A stretch of DNA of 64,000 nucleotides from Chlorokybus atmophyticus (lineage: Eukaryota; Streptophyta; Chlorokybophyceae; Chlorokybales; Chlorokybaceae), in the NCBI GenBank assembly GCA_009103225.1, contig RHPI01002438.1:870516-934515 (forward strand). Reading direction: 5' to 3'. This document shows positions 61,011-64,000 of this stretch, in pieces; position 1 is the first letter of the stretch, and each line of letters opens with the position of its first letter. A model generated the notes under the pieces. It saw only the letters and a program-made list of their open reading frames with translations, made no database searches and had not been told where the DNA came from. The translations under genes were made by a program, and so were the position numbers.

Positions 61011-64000
61011 ATGGAGGCGACCTACGACAAGGGGCAGATTGCAGAGCTGGACACCGACAACTACAACACATGGTGCGTGGAGATGAAAGCCTTGCTCATC
61101 CACAAGAAGGTGTGGAAGTACATTAATCCGAAGGCACCACCACCAACACCAAGAGCGAACAGTGTGTGGTCAGAGCATTTAGCAGAAGCACACTCTTTGC
61201 TTGTGTTGAACAGCAACCGCATCACTTTCTCATGCTCACAGCATGTGAAGATGGTAGACAAGCTTGGGAAAAGCTGTTATCCGTTTTCAGAGCCAAGAAC
61301 AATGCCAGAAAGTTGCAGCTACGCAAGCAGCTCAGCGCACTCAGGAAGGAGGCAGCAGAACCTATTATAAAGTATGTTGCACGCGCGAGAGAGCTATGGG
61401 CAGACCTCATTAATGTCGGCCACAACATGGGGGAGACGGAGGTAGTGCTGGCACTTGTTGGAGGGCTACCAGCAGAGTACGAGGTCGTCGCAACCCTGCT
61501 GGAGACGTCATCATCAGAGTTGACGTTGGACGATGTGCTACCGAAGCTGCTCACCGTGGAGCAGAGAGTTGTAAAGAAGGACGAGCAAGCTGATGCCGTC
61601 GCCTTCCACATCGGCAAGCAACGCAAAGAAGAGTTACAATGAAGAGAAGTACAAGGGCAACAAGCTGGGCAACCCTTGTTACAAACACCTCACATGCTAT
61701 TGGTGTGGTTGGAAGGGGCACATTGTGAAGAACTGTAGGAAGAAACAACAGGGGCAACTTAGAGCAAGCACCAGCAACAGCAGCAATGAGCATCATCACA
61801 AGCAGAAACATGTCGCCTTCACCGCATCCGGTTCGAGGGAGAACACAGCTTTCACTTTCTGAGTGGTGAACTCTGGCTGCGATCGTCATCTCACACCCAA
61901 CAAGGCGGAGATGGAGAGCTACAAGAAGCTGACGTCTACAGTGAAGGTAGTGGGCTTCGGTGGCGAAATACTGGTGGCTGAGGGAGTTGGCAACGTGCGA
62001 CTCCAGTGCAAGGTTGGTAACACACTCCGCGAGGTTTTGTTACGCAACGTCCGCCATGTTCCTAAGGCTACTGCGAGTCTATTCTCTGTAAGATTTGCTG
62101 AGCGCTTGGGAGCAGAGATAGTGTTCCGGAAGGGTGGCTGCACAGTCATCCTTGATGGGGTCGTGCACATGGTTGGAATCGCTGATCCGGGAGGGCTCTA
62201 CCACGTGGAGCAGCACCCTCATAACATTGACATTCAAGCCATGATGGTGAAGGACAAGGAGTCGCCAACATTGTGGCATCGAAGGTTCGGGCATCGCAGC
62301 TACGTCAACCTCACTCGCCTTCTCGCTGAGAAGATGGTCAAGGGCATCCATCTCAGCACAGAAGACCTCAAGAATGCATCAGGTGCACTTTGTGAACCAT
62401 GCCTGGTTGTAAAGCAGCATGCTATGCCATTCCCATTATCCTCTTATAGCAGTCAGCATCCTTGCGAGCTTGTGCACATGGATATCTGTGGCCCTATGCG
62501 CATTGTGGCGAAGGGAGAGGTCAGGTACTTTGCTACATCCCTCGACGACTACAGCAAGCTATCCGTCAGCTTTCCGTCGATTGAAGTTAGAAGGTGCTAG
62601 AGCTGTGCGCACAGTTGCGGCCTTGTTGCAGACCTAGCCTGGCAACAAGATGAAGGCAATGAGGAGTGATTGAGGATGGGAGTACACTAGTAAGGAGTTG
62701 AAGGAGTTCTTCGCCAGCAATGGCATACGCCACGAGACAACGGCACCCTACACCCCGCAGCAGAATGGAGCAGCTGAACGCCTAAACAGGACACTCTTGG
62801 AGCGTGTTCGAGCCATGCTCAACGATACAAAGATGGAAGACAGTCTGTGGAAGGAGGCGGTACTCACTGCCAGCTACATTCGCAACAGGTCTCCGGTGAG
62901 CTCAAAGCAGAAGACTCCGTGGGAGCACTTCCATGGAGCCACACCAGATGTGAGTGGTATGCGTGTGTTTGGATGCACAGCATATGCACTAGTGCCTAAA
63001 CAGCTCAGGCACAAGTTGAAACCGGTCAGCAGAAGAAGGGCATCTTCGTTGGCATCGAGCTGGGTTCCAAGACTTACAGGATCTTGCTGGAAGACACTCA
63101 GAAGATCATCGTGAGCAGAGAGGTGGTTTTCCATGAGGTTATCACAACCAGAAGCAGGCTTCTTTGCTCGAGATGAAGATGAAGCACAGCCGGAGGAACT
63201 TCCTACGACAGGGGAAGTTGCAAGGCCATCATCAACAACAAGGGTGAGCGAGACTCAGTTGTAGCAGGCCGAAGGAGCCGCACCTGCAGCAGGAGCACGC
63301 AGCTCGGATATACCTAGTGAGGGAAAGAAAGGCACCCGACTTCCTATAGAAGGCACACGTCGCCAGTGTGCAGAATGAGGAGCCAAGCACCTACGAGGAG
63401 GCATTGTTAGCACCAGATGCGGAGCAATGGCAGCGTGCTATGGACGAGGAGATTGCGTCACTCCATGCCAACAACACCTGGTCACTGGAGCAGTTACCGC
63501 AAGGAGTGAAGACCTATTCAGTGAAATGGGTCTTTAATGTGAAGCGTGATGGTCAGGGCAACATTGAGCGCTACAAGGCAAGATTAGTGGCAAAGGGCTT
63601 CTTGCAACAGGAAGGTGTGGACTTCAACGAAGTGTTTGCACCTGCAAGTAAGCATACCACCTTCCGTGCACTAGCAGTGCACTAGCAGTGCACGGAAGGT
63701 GGTATGCTTACTTGCAGGTGCAAACACTTCGTTGAAGTCCACACCTTCCTGTTGCAAGAAGCCCTTTGCCACTAATCTTGCCTTGTAGCGCTCAATGTTG
63801 CCCTGACCATCACGCTTCACATTAAAGACCCATTTCACTGGGCTAGCTATGGTTGCTGCTGAAGACCTAGAGCTGCATCACCTGGATGTGAAGACTGCCT
63901 TCCTCTCGGAGAGCTGGAGGAGGAGATCTTCATCGAGCAACCACCTGATTATGGAGAAGGGGAGAGAGGCACAGCGTGCAAGCTGATCAAGGCACTGCAC
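61011..64000 (+). pseudogene. copia copy 2 gag-pol, inactivated and partial
   Basis: Gag starts MEATYDKGQIAELDTDNYNT; the knuckle at about 61.69-61.74 kb is CYWCGWKGHIVKNC. Protease shows VNSGCDRHLTPNK, with N for the catalytic D of DSG. Integrase has WHRRFGHRSYVNL, HMDICGPMR and TAPYTPQQNGAAERLNRT. RT begins [20 protein letters not shown]. Stops or frameshifts occur near 61.2, 61.64, 62.6, 62.67 and 63.03-63.36 kb, then the inverted duplication interrupts RT. The rest lies beyond the window. Confidence 0.9.
63519..63840. repeat. About 155-bp inverted duplication inside copia RT
   Basis: Sequence from CAGTGAAATGGG (63519) to CTTCCGTGCACT (63672) recurs as its reverse complement from AGTGCACGGAAG (63687) to CCCATTTCACTG (63840), around a centre of about 14 bases. 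The pol frame then resumes at GGCTAGCTATGG, as in copy 1. Confidence 0.92.

Larger units (their letters stand above)
60466..64000 (+). mobile_element. Ty1/copia retrotransposon copy 2, cut by window end
   Basis: The 5' LTR 60466-60885 (420 bp, TGTTG...CAACA) is the reverse-complement relative of the copy 1 LTRs. The 5-bp flank is CAAGG; the 3' end is outside the window. Internal sequence follows copy 1 from gag into RT, with an inverted duplication at 63519-63840. Confidence 0.92.

Overview
This is a 64 kb piece of a nuclear eukaryotic genome, most likely from a green alga. The genes are cut by many short GT-AG introns. One encodes a DnaJ-ferredoxin fusion with a transit-like N-terminus, another an EGF-plus-exostosin protein of the kind common in green algae, and the window carries copia and chromovirus retrotransposons. 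The lineage is inferred; no rRNA or other marker gene is present. Two runs of N (9935-10018 and 23257-23268) show that this is a draft assembly.

Left part (0.5-36.4 kb), intron-rich genes. Models were built by hand from splice signals and reading-phase continuity, and every model called complete closes in frame from ATG to stop. In order: a 982-codon secreted protein of an uncharacterised family (477-5528, -); a gene-poor stretch of about 5 kb; an exostosin/GT47 protein with EGF-like modules (10502-13578, -); an AT-rich spacer; complex I subunit NDUFS4 (15573-16958, +); an acidic villin-headpiece protein (17966-19772, -); glucosamine-6-phosphate N-acetyltransferase GNA1 (20439-21650, +); a JmjC hydroxylase of the JMJD5/KDM8 type (21938-25330, -); the kink-turn RNA-binding protein SNU13 (25628-26817, +); a broken reverse-transcriptase remnant (27262-27894, +); a DnaJ-ferredoxin protein (29887-31832, +); an armadillo-like gene (31992 to about 33659, -); and a CRAL-TRIO/Sec14 lipid-transfer protein (33875-36401, +). 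Several neighbours form head-to-head pairs with short shared promoters (KDM8/SNU13, headpiece protein/GNA1, possibly ARM/CRAL-TRIO) or tail-to-tail pairs (GNA1/KDM8, DnaJ-Fd/ARM).

Right part (36.4-64 kb), repeat-rich. A complete Ty1/copia element with two 425-bp LTRs and a 5-bp target duplication lies at 38468-43367 (-). A second, related copia element starts at 60466 (+) and runs off the window. A decayed Ty3/gypsy chromovirus with LTRs and a C-terminal chromodomain covers 50262-57257 (+), with an inverted gag scrap fused to its 3' LTR. Between them are degenerate, unrecognised multi-exon or coiled-coil pseudogenes, a SET-like fragment, and arrays of palindromes of the GGACCAT type.

The left-hand genes are unrelated housekeeping and surface functions, not an operon or pathway cluster. 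The most interesting leads are the unnamed secreted family, the copia primer site that matches an internal (anticodon-arm) part of initiator tRNA-Met, the unusual cysteine spacing in the DnaJ-ferredoxin protein, the ATG-only first coding exon of SNU13, and the shared palindrome arrays beside unknown genes.
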